The notes under the pieces were generated by a model that made no database searches, was not told where the DNA came from, and saw only the letters and a list, made by a program, of their open reading frames with translations. From Ruminococcus flavefaciens MA2007 (GTDB taxonomy: Bacteria; Bacillota; Clostridia; Oscillospirales; Ruminococcaceae): DNA of 64,000 nt. The translations under genes were made by a program, and so were the position numbers. Position 1 is the first letter of the stretch. Every line of letters starts with the position of its first letter. Of this stretch, positions 6,905 through 15,712 are shown in pieces. The DNA is taken from NCBI RefSeq assembly GCF_000621845.1, contig NZ_JHXF01000007.1:124001-188000 (forward strand), given 5' to 3'.

Positions 6905-9691
6905 ATGAACCTAAAGCTTAAAAAAATCGCGGCAACTGCTGCCTCTCTCGCAGTTGCTGCAAGCTCAAGCCTCAGCATGAGCACCTCTCTCATAGCTGAC
7001 GCCGCTTACGGAAACGGCGGCAACGGTACGGCTATCATGGAGTACCTCGACCGCGGAATCTACGCTGTCAAGTCGGGCAACGGTATGTTCATCAGCTGGC
7101 GCTTCAATGCCAATGACAAGGACGATGCGGAGTTCCAGCTCTTCCGCGATGACCAGCTCATATATACGAGCAAGGCGGGCGAAGCTACCAACTACTGGGA
7201 CGCAAGCGGCAATTCAAGCTCAAAGTACCGTGTTGACACTCTCGTGAACGGCAATGTGGTCAATTCCGAGGACTGCCGCTTCACATCGGGCAGCAATTAC
7301 TTCGATATACCTCTTGATGTTCCGAGAGGCGGAACTATCAACGGTGAAGCCTACACCTATTCGCCCAATGACTGCTGTGCAGGCGACGTTGACGGTGACG
7401 GTCAGTATGAGATATTTGTAAAGTGGGATCCTTCAAACTCAAAGGATAACTCCCAGACGCACAATCCCGATAAGGGTATTCAGGGCTTTACAGGCAACGT
7501 CTATATCGACTGCTACACCCTCACCGGAAAGAAGCTCTGGCGTATAGACATGGGCAAGAATATCCGTGCAGGTCAGCATTATACACAAATGGCTGTTGCA
7601 GACTTTGACTGTGACGGCAAGGCAGAGCTCATCACCAAGACCTGCGACGGTACTGTTGACGGCAAGGGCAAGGTAATAGGCAATGCAAATGCCAATTATG
7701 TAAACAGCTCAGGTACTATCCTTACAGGTCCTGAGTATATGACGCTTTTTGAGGGCGCAACAGGTGCAGCTCTCGATACTATCGATTTTCCTGTACCGAG
7801 AGGTGATGCTACAAGCAATACTGCCAAGTCTACATGGGGCGATAACTACGGAAACCGCTGCGAGCGCTACAACTGCGCTATAGCTTATCTTGACGGAGTT
7901 CACCCATCGGCTATTTACGGCAGAGGATATTATACAAGACTTTCACTTTCGGCAGTTGATGTTAAGAACGGCAAGCTCGTAAAGAAGTGGGTATTCGATA
8001 CGGGATTCAATAAGAATGACCCTGCTTACGGCTGCGGAAACCACAACGTAATGGTTGCTGACTTCGACAACGACGGCAGACAGGAGGTCTGCATGGGCGC
8101 TTGCTGTATCGATGACAACGGAAAGCTTCTCTGGTCAACAAGACAGATGCACGGCGATGCTATGCATATCGGTGACCTCGACCCCAACCATGAGGGACAG
8201 GAAGTATTTATCTGTCACGAGGACGGAAAGTACGGCATTTCTCTCGTTGACGGCAGAAACGGAAATATCATCTGGCACTATGACGGTGATAAGGATACAG
8301 GACGCTGCTGCGCGGACAATATCGTTGCTGGCAACAGCGGTGCAGAGTTCTGGGGTTCAAGACCTGCCAATGCAGTATTTGACGTTTCAGGCAAGCAGAT
8401 AGGCAACAAATGGCCTTCCACAAACTTCCTCATCTACTGGGACGGCGATCTGGAGCGTGAGCTTCTTGACAATATCACTATTACAGACGGTGCGGCAATA
8501 AACAACTATCCTGCAATATTTACAGCTACAGGCTGTGCTTCAAACAACAGCACAAAGGCTGTACCGTGTCTCACAGCTGACCTTTTCGGTGACTGGCGCG
8601 AGGAGCTTGTTCTCAGGACTGAGGATAACTCAAAGCTCCGCGTATGGTGCACAAATACTGAGACTAAGTACAGACTTACAACTCTCATGCACGATATGCA
8701 GTACCGTATGCAGTGCGGCTGTCAGCAGTCCTCATACAATCAGCCTCCTCACCCCAGCTTCTATCTGGGCACAGAGGCGCAGCTTCCTGCAAGACCTAAC
8801 GTTAAGCTGAACAATACTCCTCCCGAGCCTGTAAACGGCAAGCTGGTGAAGAACTTCCTTGTTAAGGACAACGCTAACTCGGGTTCATGGAAGCTTATGG
8901 AGTCCAACAAGACAGGCGGTCCTATCTACGGCGACAGAGACTTTACATATACATCTCTGCCTTCCGAGCTTGAAAACTGCGAGTACATCATGACAGCCTG
9001 CAACTCCAAGAATACAGACGCTGACCTTGCTGAGTTCACAACAGCGGACAAGTGCGAGGTATACGTTCTCGTCGATACCCGTGAGGAGGAGGCTAACCTC
9101 GTTCCCTCATGGCTCAGCAGCTACACAAAGACAGCTCTTACAGCTAAATCAAGCAATGAAGTGATCTTCTCGGTATACAAGAAGGAATTCGAGGCTGGTC
9201 AGAAGGTAGTTCTCGGAACCAACGGCATGACAGGAAACGTTATCAATTACACTGCTTTTGTCAAGGCTCCCGAGGTAGTTACAACTACTACCACAACTAC
9301 AACCACTACAACGACTACTACGACCACAACAACTACAACAGAGAGCACGACTACAACAACTGAGACTACTACAACTACCACAACAACATCAACTACAACT
9401 GTTACAGAGCCGATAACCACAACTACCACAAACGGCGATGTTACAGTAAAGAAATACGGCGACGCCAACTGCGACGACGAAGTTGATATGTCCGACGTAG
9501 TTCTCATAATGCAGAGCCTTGCAAATCCTAATAAGTACGCTTTAGGCGGCTCTGACGAGAAGGCTATAACCGCTCAGGGACTTGCAAACGCAGACGTTGC
9601 CGACCACGGCAACGGCGTAACAGCAGGCGACGCGCTCCGCATACAGGAGTATCTCCTGAAAAAGATAGCAAGCCTTGAACCGAATAACTGA
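6905..9691 (+). CDS. PL11 rhamnogalacturonan lyase with Thr-rich linker and dockerin
   Basis: Secreted pectinase that cleaves the rhamnogalacturonan-I backbone by beta-elimination, 928 residues. Order: signal peptide (about 1-34, ending near LIADA), PL11 catalytic region (about 35-640) with calcium-loop motifs DVDGDGQYEIFVKWDPSN, ADFDCDGKAELITKTCDG and ADFDNDGRQEVCMG of the beta-propeller, a further domain, a linker that is almost pure threonine (about 791-843, ACA/ACT/ACC codons), and a dockerin from about 852 ([19 protein letters not shown], second half GNGVTAGDALRIQEYLL). The dockerin should plug it into a cellulosome scaffoldin. AGGGGG ribosome site 8 bp before the ATG. Size and motifs match Ruminococcus PL11 enzymes. 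Confidence 0.9.
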   Translation: MNLKLKKIAATAASLAVAASSSLSMSTSLIADAAYGNGGNGTAIMEYLDRGIYAVKSGNGMFISWRFNANDKDDAEFQLFRDDQLIYTSKAGEATNYWDASGNSSSKYRVDTLVNGNVVNSEDCRFTSGSNYFDIPLDVPRGGTINGEAYTYSPNDCCAGDVDGDGQYEIFVKWDPSNSKDNSQTHNPDKGIQGFTGNVYIDCYTLTGKKLWRIDMGKNIRAGQHYTQMAVADFDCDGKAELITKTCDGTVDGKGKVIGNANANYVNSSGTILTGPEYMTLFEGATGAALDTIDFPVPRGDATSNTAKSTWGDNYGNRCERYNCAIAYLDGVHPSAIYGRGYYTRLSLSAVDVKNGKLVKKWVFDTGFNKNDPAYGCGNHNVMVADFDNDGRQEVCMGACCIDDNGKLLWSTRQMHGDAMHIGDLDPNHEGQEVFICHEDGKYGISLVDGRNGNIIWHYDGDKDTGRCCADNIVAGNSGAEFWGSRPANAVFDVSGKQIGNKWPSTNFLIYWDGDLERELLDNITITDGAAINNYPAIFTATGCASNNSTKAVPCLTADLFGDWREELVLRTEDNSKLRVWCTNTETKYRLTTLMHDMQYRMQCGCQQSSYNQPPHPSFYLGTEAQLPARPNVKLNNTPPEPVNGKLVKNFLVKDNANSGSWKLMESNKTGGPIYGDRDFTYTSLPSELENCEYIMTACNSKNTDADLAEFTTADKCEVYVLVDTREEEANLVPSWLSSYTKTALTAKSSNEVIFSVYKKEFEAGQKVVLGTNGMTGNVINYTAFVKAPEVVTTTTTTTTTTTTTTTTTTTTESTTTTTETTTTTTTTSTTTVTEPITTTTTNGDVTVKKYGDANCDDEVDMSDVVLIMQSLANPNKYALGGSDEKAITAQGLANADVADHGNGVTAGDALRIQEYLLKKIASLEPNN

Positions 9692-9751
9692 GTAATAAAA
9701 AAGCTCGGAATTCTTAACCGCAATACTTATATAGAAACTTATAGTTAATTA

Positions 9752-9947
9752 TGGGGGAAACCTTTCTGAGGAAAGCGTTTCCCCCATCCCCCTTTCCAAA
9801 GACTTTTATCTGGTTTTTTCACAGATAGGGCGCTTCGTAAATAAAAAAATCCTGCAAAATACAGGAGCGCCCTATCTGCGAAAAAACAAAACGAAAGTTT
9901 TAGGGAGAGAGTTTGAGAGAAGCCCCTTTTTCAAAAGGGGTTCTCTC
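9752..9947. repeat. three successive hairpins in the gap after the PL11 gene
   Basis: The 9692-10002 gap holds no gene. Hairpin 1: TGGGGGAAAC / GTTTCCCCCA, 10-bp perfect arms (9752-9786). Hairpin 2: 21-nt arms with one mismatch around AGATAGGGCGCT (9814-9834) and AGCGCCCTATCT (9866-9886), enclosing a small TCCTG/CAGGA stem. Hairpin 3: GAGAGAA-CCCCTTTT pairing with AAAAGGGG-TTCTCTC (9915-9947). The last could end transcription of either convergent gene; the set as a whole looks like a repeat element. Confidence 0.65.
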
Positions 9948-10002
9948 AATAATAAGCATAAAATTTCTGTATAAGTATCATGGTTAGGATTTCGGGCTTG
10001 TT

Positions 10003-10983
10003 TTATTCATTGGGGAATTTCATTCCCCACTGTTTTCTGCATTCGTCCATTATCTTCATGACCTCAATAGTATCGCTGTTTGGGACAAGCGTACTTTCAA
10101 GAATCCCTGCTTCAAGACAGCGATGTACCTCGTCAACCTCGTACTCATAGCCATTTATCTCGTCCTTGTACACGAAGCGCTCGACCTCGTTTCCGCGGCG
10201 GTCATAGAGAACTCCCTCATCGGTGCAGTGGAACCAGTTGCCGAGAGTGATGAAGCCCTTGCTTCCCGATATAATTGCGTTGTTGCGGAGCTGTATCTCA
10301 AAGCCGTTGTCTGCGGATACGAAAGCGCCGCTTTTGTAGCGTAGCATGATAGAATTACTCATATCAAAGCCGTTCATCATGTGGGCGGAGCTTATTATCT
10401 CGTCGGGCATACCCAGCAGGTCATGTGCAAGAGTGAGCGGATATATGCCGAGGTCAAGGAGACAGCCTCCGCCGCAGTCTGCGCGGAAAAGCCTGTCGTT
10501 CTCGTCATAGGGGATAAAGTTGCTGAAATCAGCCTTTATGTACTCTATGTCTCCGATAAGTCCCGAAGCTATCCATTCTTTCATCTTGCGGTAAACGGGA
10601 CGGCATTTCATCCACATAGCCTCCATGAAGAAAACGCCCTTTGCCTTAGCAAGCGCAAGAAGCTCCCCGGTCTGTGCCGCATTGATAGTAAGGGATTTTT
10701 CACAGAGTACGTTCTTGCCGCTCTCTATGCAGAGCTTAGCGTCTGCAAAGTGTGAAGCCATTGGAGTTGCGATGTAGACTATCTCAGCGTCGCTGTTTGC
10801 GGCGAAATCAGCATAGCTCCCGTAGTATTTCTCAAAGCCGAACTCCTCGGCGAATTTTTTTGCCTTGTCCTCAGTTCTTGAAGCCACGCCGCAGAGTTGT
10901 GCCTTTTCGCAGTGTTTAAGGGCTATTGCGAATGTGTGAGCTATCTTGCCTGTGCCGATGACTCCCCATTTGAATTTTTCCAT
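10003..10983 (-). CDS. Gfo/Idh/MocA family oxidoreductase
   Basis: NAD(P)-dependent dehydrogenase of sugars or related alcohols, 326 residues. The N-terminal Rossmann motif is GVIGTGKIAHTFA, followed by VASRTEDKAKKFAEEFG, YIATPMASHFADA and the EK-S-LT segment (usually EKPLT) that carries the catalytic lysine. The C-terminal half has ADCGGGCLLDLGIYPLTLAHDLLG, the G-G-G-x-L-x-D-x-G-x-Y/H motif of the substrate domain, which is close to the dimeric dihydrodiol dehydrogenase-like branch. The substrate is not predictable. Gene order suggests cotranscription with the LURP-one gene 13 bp upstream. Confidence 0.85.
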   Translation of the reverse strand: MEKFKWGVIGTGKIAHTFAIALKHCEKAQLCGVASRTEDKAKKFAEEFGFEKYYGSYADFAANSDAEIVYIATPMASHFADAKLCIESGKNVLCEKSLTINAAQTGELLALAKAKGVFFMEAMWMKCRPVYRKMKEWIASGLIGDIEYIKADFSNFIPYDENDRLFRADCGGGCLLDLGIYPLTLAHDLLGMPDEIISSAHMMNGFDMSNSIMLRYKSGAFVSADNGFEIQLRNNAIISGSKGFITLGNWFHCTDEGVLYDRRGNEVERFVYKDEINGYEYEVDEVHRCLEAGILESTLVPNSDTIEVMKIMDECRKQWGMKFPNE

Positions 10984-10996
10984 GATAGAGCTCCTT

Positions 10997-11470
10997 TCAG
11001 TTTTGTGATTGGTCGATAACGCAGTCGATAGCGATTATTACTCCCAGCGCCATGACTGTATCCTGTTCGTATGCTATGTCTATTTCAAAGCTGTCGCCCC
11101 ATGTCATCCAGTGCTTGTGGATAGAAACAATGTACTTTCCGCCGCAGGTTATCCTGTAGTCGTGAGCGAAGATGTCTCCGTCTATATGCCAGCCCAGTCC
11201 CTCGACGCGGTAATTCTGACTGAACAGAGTGAACTCCTTTACTACGTCAGCCATGTACTGACCGTTGATGTAAACCGAGAAACGCGGCATAAGATGCAGA
11301 AGTCTCTGCTGTACGAAGCCTACTTCACAGCGATTCATATCGTAGATGTGCATTCTGCGTCCGAGAGAGAATATCTCGCCCTCAGCAACGAAAATCACGT
11401 TTCCGAATTCGTCGAAAATATCCGTGCGCTGTTTGAATGAGAATACCCTTTGCTTAAAATACAGTTTCAT
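10997..11470 (-). CDS. LURP-one-related (DUF567) family protein
   Basis: A 157-residue protein resembling the LURP-one/Tubby-like beta-barrel family. Visible marks are the opening LYFKQRVFSFKQRTDIFDEFGN, the paired strand pattern FVAEGEIFSLGRRMHIYD, and later WHIDGDIFAHDYRI and VSIHKHWMTWGDSFEIDI. The C-terminus is a hydrophobic helix (VMALGVIIAIDCVI), as in this family. Bacterial members have no known role; by analogy to scramblase-like folds it could bind lipid, which is speculation. Confidence 0.7.
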   Translation of the reverse strand: MKLYFKQRVFSFKQRTDIFDEFGNVIFVAEGEIFSLGRRMHIYDMNRCEVGFVQQRLLHLMPRFSVYINGQYMADVVKEFTLFSQNYRVEGLGWHIDGDIFAHDYRITCGGKYIVSIHKHWMTWGDSFEIDIAYEQDTVMALGVIIAIDCVIDQSQN

Positions 11471-11499
11471 ATAAAAACCCCCATATCATTATATATCTG

Positions 11500-12312
11500 T
11501 TACTGTCTGCCCAGCTGCCAGAATGCAACTGCGCTTGCGGCGGCGACGTTCAGGGAATCCACTCCATGAGTCATGGGTATCTTCACTGTATAGTCGCAGT
11601 CCGCAATGGTCTTGTCAGCAAGTCCCTCGCCCTCAGTACCGAGAACTATCGCCAGCTTGTCTATGCTTGTGAGCTCGGGTGCGTCAATGCTTACCGAGTT
11701 GTCGCTGAGAGCCATAGCAGCCGTGGTGAACCCCATTTCACGGAGCTGCTGTGGGTAGTCGTCATTGCTTGAAAGATAACCCCACGGTATCTGGAAAACC
11801 GTTCCCATACTAACGCGGGAAGAACGCCTGTACAGCGGATCAGAGCAGGCAGGCGTCAGCAGTACGGCGTCCATATTGAGAGCCGCCGCGGAGCGGAAGA
11901 TAGCTCCGATATTGGTGGGATTTACAACGTTTTCCAGAACTGCGATACGCCGAGCGTTTTTGCAGAGCTCTGCAATATCCGCAGGTCGTTTTCGCCTGAA
12001 AGCACAGAGGGCTCCGCGGATAAGCTTGAAGCCTGTGACTTTGGTTATCTCGTCGTAATCTGCGATATATACGGGAGCTTCGCCGCAGCGCGGTATAAGC
12101 TCTTTCATCTGTCCGTCAACGTCGCGGCGCTCCATAAGAAGCGCATATGGCTCATAGCCTGAATTGAGAGCCCGTTCAATTACCTTGGGACTTTCCGCTA
12201 TGAACAGTCCGGGCTCGGGCTCGAAATAGTGGAGCAGCTGGGGCTCGGAAAGCAGCGCGAATATTTGCAGCACATCGGTGCTGTTATTGTTTATTTCGAT
12301 GATATCTGACAT
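11500..12312 (-). CDS. TrmH/SpoU-family RNA methyltransferase
   Basis: SPOUT-fold SAM-dependent 2'-O-ribose methyltransferase, about 270 residues. The three family motifs are present: ENVVNPTNIGAIFRSAAALN (motif 1), IVLGTEGEGLAD (motif 2) and IPMTHGVDSLNVAAASAVAFWQL (motif 3, knot). The N-terminal about 110 residues form an RNA-binding region. I chose the ATG at 12312 (MSDIIEIN) with an AAAGG site 6 bp upstream. An in-frame extension to 12507 lies inside a palindromic repeat element and is not coding. Target RNA unknown. Confidence 0.85.
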   Translation of the reverse strand: MSDIIEINNNSTDVLQIFALLSEPQLLHYFEPEPGLFIAESPKVIERALNSGYEPYALLMERRDVDGQMKELIPRCGEAPVYIADYDEITKVTGFKLIRGALCAFRRKRPADIAELCKNARRIAVLENVVNPTNIGAIFRSAAALNMDAVLLTPACSDPLYRRSSRVSMGTVFQIPWGYLSSNDDYPQQLREMGFTTAAMALSDNSVSIDAPELTSIDKLAIVLGTEGEGLADKTIADCDYTVKIPMTHGVDSLNVAAASAVAFWQLGRQ

Positions 12313-12337
12313 ATTATGCCTTTCTTTTAATAATTTG

Positions 12338-12643
12338 ATGAACCCATGAAAGAGATTCCAAAGGGACTGTGTTCCTTTGGTCAGGTCAAGGGTGACTCCC
12401 CACAGGGTGGGGAGATGTCGCAACGCGACAGAGGGGACGGACCCGATTAGGGGGACAGCCCTTGCAGGGTTCGGGGCAGCGCCCCGAGATACGAAGGCGC
12501 CTCGCAAGGGGTGAATTTAAAAACAGTCCGGTGGACTGTTTTTCAAGAGGGTGACTCCCTGCTGTGCAGGGAGATGTCAGCAAAGCTGACAGAGGGTGCC
12601 GGACACGATTAGTGTCGCCTTGTAAGAGAAGGCGTCCCCTACT
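12338..12643 (-). repeat. mosaic intergenic repeat, copy A
   Basis: Reverse-oriented copy of the modular element also found at 32911, 40259 and 51341. It fills the gap between the divergent methyltransferase and ligA genes. Modules recognisable on the minus strand: GTAGGGGACG start, CACTAATCGTGTCC, a TGTCAGC-TTTGC-TGACA hairpin, AAAACAGTCCACCGGACTG palindrome, GGGGCGCTGCCCC hairpin, TGTCGCGTTGCGACA palindrome and the closing AAAGGAACACAGTCCCTTT. Short open frames inside it are spurious. Confidence 0.85.
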
Positions 12644-12736
12644 AATTACTATAATTATATCAGTTTCCCCTGATTTCGTCAATATCCGCAGTCATAACTC
12701 TTTTTATCTTTTTCTATGGCTTTTTTAATTGATATG

Positions 12737-12745
12737 TGGTATAAT
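12737..12745 (+). promoter_or_regulatory. extended -10 promoter of ligA
   Basis: TGGTATAAT is a consensus extended -10 (TGn-TATAAT) 31 bp before the ligA start codon. No good -35 is visible. Confidence 0.6.
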
Positions 12746-12775
12746 AAGATTACATTTTATCAAGGAGTTTTTACC

Positions 12776-14734
12776 ATGGCTACAAATGATATAAACAGAA
12801 TGAAAGAGCTCAATGAGCTTCTTGCAAAGGCAGCGGACGCCTACTATAACACAGGCGTGGAGATAATGTCCGATAAGCAGTACGATGACCTCTACGACGA
12901 GCTGGCCGCTCTGGAAAAAAAGACGGGCGTTATCCTCAGCGGCAGCCGTACTCAGCAGGTGGGCTTCGAGGTCTCATCGGGACTGAAAAAGATAAAACAC
13001 CCCTCAAAAATGCTCTCCCTTGACAAGACAAAGAGCGTTGAGGAGCTTAAAAGCTGGCTTGGCGAGCACAAGGGATTTCTAAGCTGGAAACTGGACGGAC
13101 TCACCCTTGTCCTGACCTATGAGGGCGGCGAGCTGGTTCAGGCTGTAACACGCGGAAACGGTGAAATAGGCGAGGATATCACTCAGAATGCCCGTCACAT
13201 AAAGGGCATACCTGCACGTATCCCGTTCACGGGACGTCTTGTTGTCCGCGGCGAATCACTGATGAAATACAAGGATTTCGAGCGCGTAAATGCGGAGATC
13301 GACGACGGCTCAAAGTACAAGAATCCCCGAAATCTCTGCGTTGGAACTGTCCGCAATCTGGACTCACGGGTTACTGCCGAGAGAAATATCAACTTCTTTG
13401 CTTTCAATCTGGTCTCCGCCGAGGGCTATGAGGAGAACTCATTCTCTGCCCGTCTTGACTGGCTGGAGCAGCAGGGCTTTCAGCGGGTTTACGGCATAAC
13501 TGTCACCTCTGATACCGTTGAGGGAGCTGTTGCTGACTTCGAGAAAGCTATCGCCGATAACGAATTCCCCTCGGACGGACTGGTGCTCATGTACGACGAC
13601 GTGGCATACGGTATCAGTCTCGGCGAGACCTCTCACGCACCGCGAAACGGTATCGCGTTCAAGTGGCGCGACGAGACAGCCGACACTACTCTCCGCGAGG
13701 TAGAGTGGTCCGCAAGCCGCACGGGACTTCTCAATCCTGTTGCCATTTTTGATCCCGTGGAGCTGGAGGGAACGACTGTTTCAAGAGCTTCTGTCCACAA
13801 TCTCAGCATAGTGAAGCAGCTTCGTCTCGGCATTGGCGATACGCTGACAATTTTCAAGGCGAATATGATAATCCCACAGGTTCTGGAGAACAAGACAGCT
13901 TCGGGAAATCTTGAAATACCTGCGGTCTGTCCTGTATGCGGTGAGCCCACTGAGATACGCACCTCCGACGAGGACGTTGAAACTCTTGTCTGCACGAATA
14001 AAGCTTGTGCAGCCAAGCATATCGGCAAATTCGAGCATTTCGTACAGCGTGATGCCATGAACATAGTCGGAATGTCAACGGCTACCATAGAAACTCTTGT
14101 TTCCGAGGGCTTTGTCCGCGAGTTCCGCGATTTCTACCACCTTGACGACCACAAGTTCAAAATTGTCGTGCTTGAGGGCTTCGGCGAGAAGTCCTACCAG
14201 AAGCTTGCCGACGCAGTTGAAGCTTCACGTAATACCGAGCTGAGCCGCGTGCTCTACGCAATGGGCATACCCAATATCGGCAGACAGGCTTCACGTCTTA
14301 TCTGCGCTCAGTATCCCACAGCCGATGAGCTTGAACATCTGACTGTTCCTGAGCTCACAGCTATCGACGGCATAGGTGAAATCCTCGCCAATGATTATGT
14401 GAAATTCTTTGCCGACGAGAAGAATCTTGCGGAGTATCATGCACTGCTTGCAGAGCTCCACATTGAAGAAGCCGCCGCAGTAAACAGCGAGTCCGCAATT
14501 GCAGGCAAGACCTTTGTTATCACGGGTTCTGTGCATATCTGGAAGAACCGCAACGAGCTTAAAGCCTTTATCGAGCAGAACGGCGGAAAGGCGGCAGGCT
14601 CTGTGTCTTCAAAGACAGATTACCTTATCAATAACGATAATACCTCCAATTCCGCAAAAAACAAGACTGCCAAGGAGCTCGGTATTCCGATTATTACCGA
14701 GGAAGAATTTCAGGCAATGGTTGGAAATATATAA
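12776..14734 (+). CDS. ligA: NAD-dependent DNA ligase
   Basis: Seals nicks during replication and repair using NAD, 652 residues. Domain Ia (YYNTGVEIMSDKQYDDLYDEL) binds NMN. The adenylation site is WKLDGLTL (K of KxDG) with RGES and later motifs. Next come an OB fold, a zinc finger CPVCGEPTEIRT plus CTNKACAAKH, HhH repeats (MGIPNIGRQASRLI, IDGIGEILANDYVKFF) and a C-terminal BRCT domain (IAGKTFVITGSVHIWKNRNEL). The start at 12776 has AAGGAG 8 bp upstream. It is a somewhat divergent, compact LigA; whether a second ligase exists elsewhere cannot be seen here. Confidence 0.93.
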   Translation: MATNDINRMKELNELLAKAADAYYNTGVEIMSDKQYDDLYDELAALEKKTGVILSGSRTQQVGFEVSSGLKKIKHPSKMLSLDKTKSVEELKSWLGEHKGFLSWKLDGLTLVLTYEGGELVQAVTRGNGEIGEDITQNARHIKGIPARIPFTGRLVVRGESLMKYKDFERVNAEIDDGSKYKNPRNLCVGTVRNLDSRVTAERNINFFAFNLVSAEGYEENSFSARLDWLEQQGFQRVYGITVTSDTVEGAVADFEKAIADNEFPSDGLVLMYDDVAYGISLGETSHAPRNGIAFKWRDETADTTLREVEWSASRTGLLNPVAIFDPVELEGTTVSRASVHNLSIVKQLRLGIGDTLTIFKANMIIPQVLENKTASGNLEIPAVCPVCGEPTEIRTSDEDVETLVCTNKACAAKHIGKFEHFVQRDAMNIVGMSTATIETLVSEGFVREFRDFYHLDDHKFKIVVLEGFGEKSYQKLADAVEASRNTELSRVLYAMGIPNIGRQASRLICAQYPTADELEHLTVPELTAIDGIGEILANDYVKFFADEKNLAEYHALLAELHIEEAAAVNSESAIAGKTFVITGSVHIWKNRNELKAFIEQNGGKAAGSVSSKTDYLINNDNTSNSAKNKTAKELGIPIITEEEFQAMVGNI

Positions 14735-14797
14735 TTCAGGGACGAGTTCCGCTCGCCCGAATTAAAACGGCAAAACGCCGCACTTACACATGAAAAA

Positions 14798-14824
14798 ACG
14801 GAGCAATTATGCTCCGTTTTTTAT
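14798..14824 (+). terminator. ligA terminator
   Basis: Perfect 8-bp stem ACGGAGCA / TGCTCCGT with a 4-nt loop, preceded by A6 and followed by T-rich sequence, so it can work on both strands. Confidence 0.8.
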
Positions 14825-14835
14825 TTGTTTATCAC

Positions 14836-14858
14836 GGGCGGATAATATCCGCCCCTGC
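14836..14858. repeat. GGGCGGATA palindrome, copy 1
   Basis: GGGCGGATA-A-TATCCGCCC followed by CTGC, sitting directly after the stop codon of the MerR gene (minus strand). A near-identical copy is at 52679-52701, also directly after a minus-strand stop codon. It could act as a transcription terminator or mRNA 3' stabiliser. Confidence 0.7.
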
Positions 14859-15587
14859 TTATTTACCGCAGTATACTTCGATAGCCGCCGCTGCGAAATC
14901 CGCAGTTCCCCTGCCGCCGACCTTGTCGATATTCTCGGATATCTCTCCGCCGCCTGCGTACATCTTCCCAAGTCCTGCAAGTATCTTATCCGTGCAGTTA
15001 TAAAGGTGCTCGGTTATGAAGCTCTGAAGCTTCTTCACCATAGCCTGCGCCTCTTCGCTTTCGGGACTGCCACCCTTTAGCTCTCCGAACTCCGCAAACA
15101 GCGACATAAAGCGCTCCATGAGCTGCTGCTCCTCCTCGGGAGTCCGCTTGCTCTCCTTTTCCTTGAGCTCTTTGTATTCGGGAGTATTCCCCCACTGTTC
15201 CTTTGCTCTTTTTGCGTATTCATCAAGCTTTGATGTGTCAAATGCTGAAAAATTCACTGCTCTCACTCCTAATAATTTTATTCCGCGAGCGAAGCTGATG
15301 AGGTTCTCAAGGTGCTGTTTTTTCAGTTCAAGGAGCTCTATCTGCTGCTCCAGAGCCTTTTTGCGGTCGAAATCGGGACTGCTCACTATGCGCACTATAT
15401 CTTTGAGCGGAAACTCCAGTTCGCGAAAAAGCAATATCTGCTGGAGCCGTTCCAGCGCCGTATCGTCATACAGCCTGTAGCCGCCCTCGGTATGTGACGC
15501 AGGGGGCAGAAGCCCTATCTCATCGTAATATCGGAGAGTGCGTATACTCACTCCCGTAAGCTCGCTGACCTGCTTGACCGTCATCAT
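14859..15587 (-). CDS. MerR-family regulator with TipAS-like ligand domain
   Basis: Transcription regulator of about 242 residues. The N-terminal MerR winged helix is clear (MTVKQVSELTGVSIRTLRYYDEIGLLPPA, EGGYRLYDD), followed by a coiled coil (KKALEQQIELLELKKQHLENL). The C-terminal about 120 residues (AKEQWGNTPEYKELKEKES onward) match the TipAS antibiotic-recognition domain, which in TipA binds thiopeptides. ATG at 15587 is chosen, 8 bp after AGGAG; an upstream GTG overlaps that site. A 19-bp-spacer promoter lies immediately upstream, so it probably controls itself. The ligand is unknown. Confidence 0.9.
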   Translation of the reverse strand: MMTVKQVSELTGVSIRTLRYYDEIGLLPPASHTEGGYRLYDDTALERLQQILLFRELEFPLKDIVRIVSSPDFDRKKALEQQIELLELKKQHLENLISFARGIKLLGVRAVNFSAFDTSKLDEYAKRAKEQWGNTPEYKELKEKESKRTPEEEQQLMERFMSLFAEFGELKGGSPESEEAQAMVKKLQSFITEHLYNCTDKILAGLGKMYAGGGEISENIDKVGGRGTADFAAAAIEVYCGK

Positions 15588-15613
15588 GTTTACCACTCCT
15601 CTCGTGTGATTTC

Positions 15614-15644
15614 AGTATAGACCATGACGTAACGTGAGAGTCAA
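15614..15644 (-). promoter_or_regulatory. MerR-type promoter with 19-bp spacer
   Basis: On the minus strand TTGACT (15644-15639), exactly 19 bp, TATACT (15619-15614), with a partial dyad CACGT-T-ACGT in the spacer. Over-long 19-bp spacers with an operator between -35 and -10 are the hallmark of promoters activated by MerR proteins through DNA untwisting. The MerR gene starts 27 bp downstream. Confidence 0.8.
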
Positions 15645-15712
15645 TAGCATTTTTCATCTTTGTAGGAAGTTACAAAAATCGCAGAAACGATTTGTGCATC
15701 ATTACATTATTA

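Noticed and set aside
12386-12682. Open frames inside the mosaic repeats (also 33023-33301, 40284-40571, 51274-51637)
   Set aside because: They are made of palindromic repeat modules that recur at four sites, give similar Arg/Pro-rich peptides in any orientation and lack ribosome sites.
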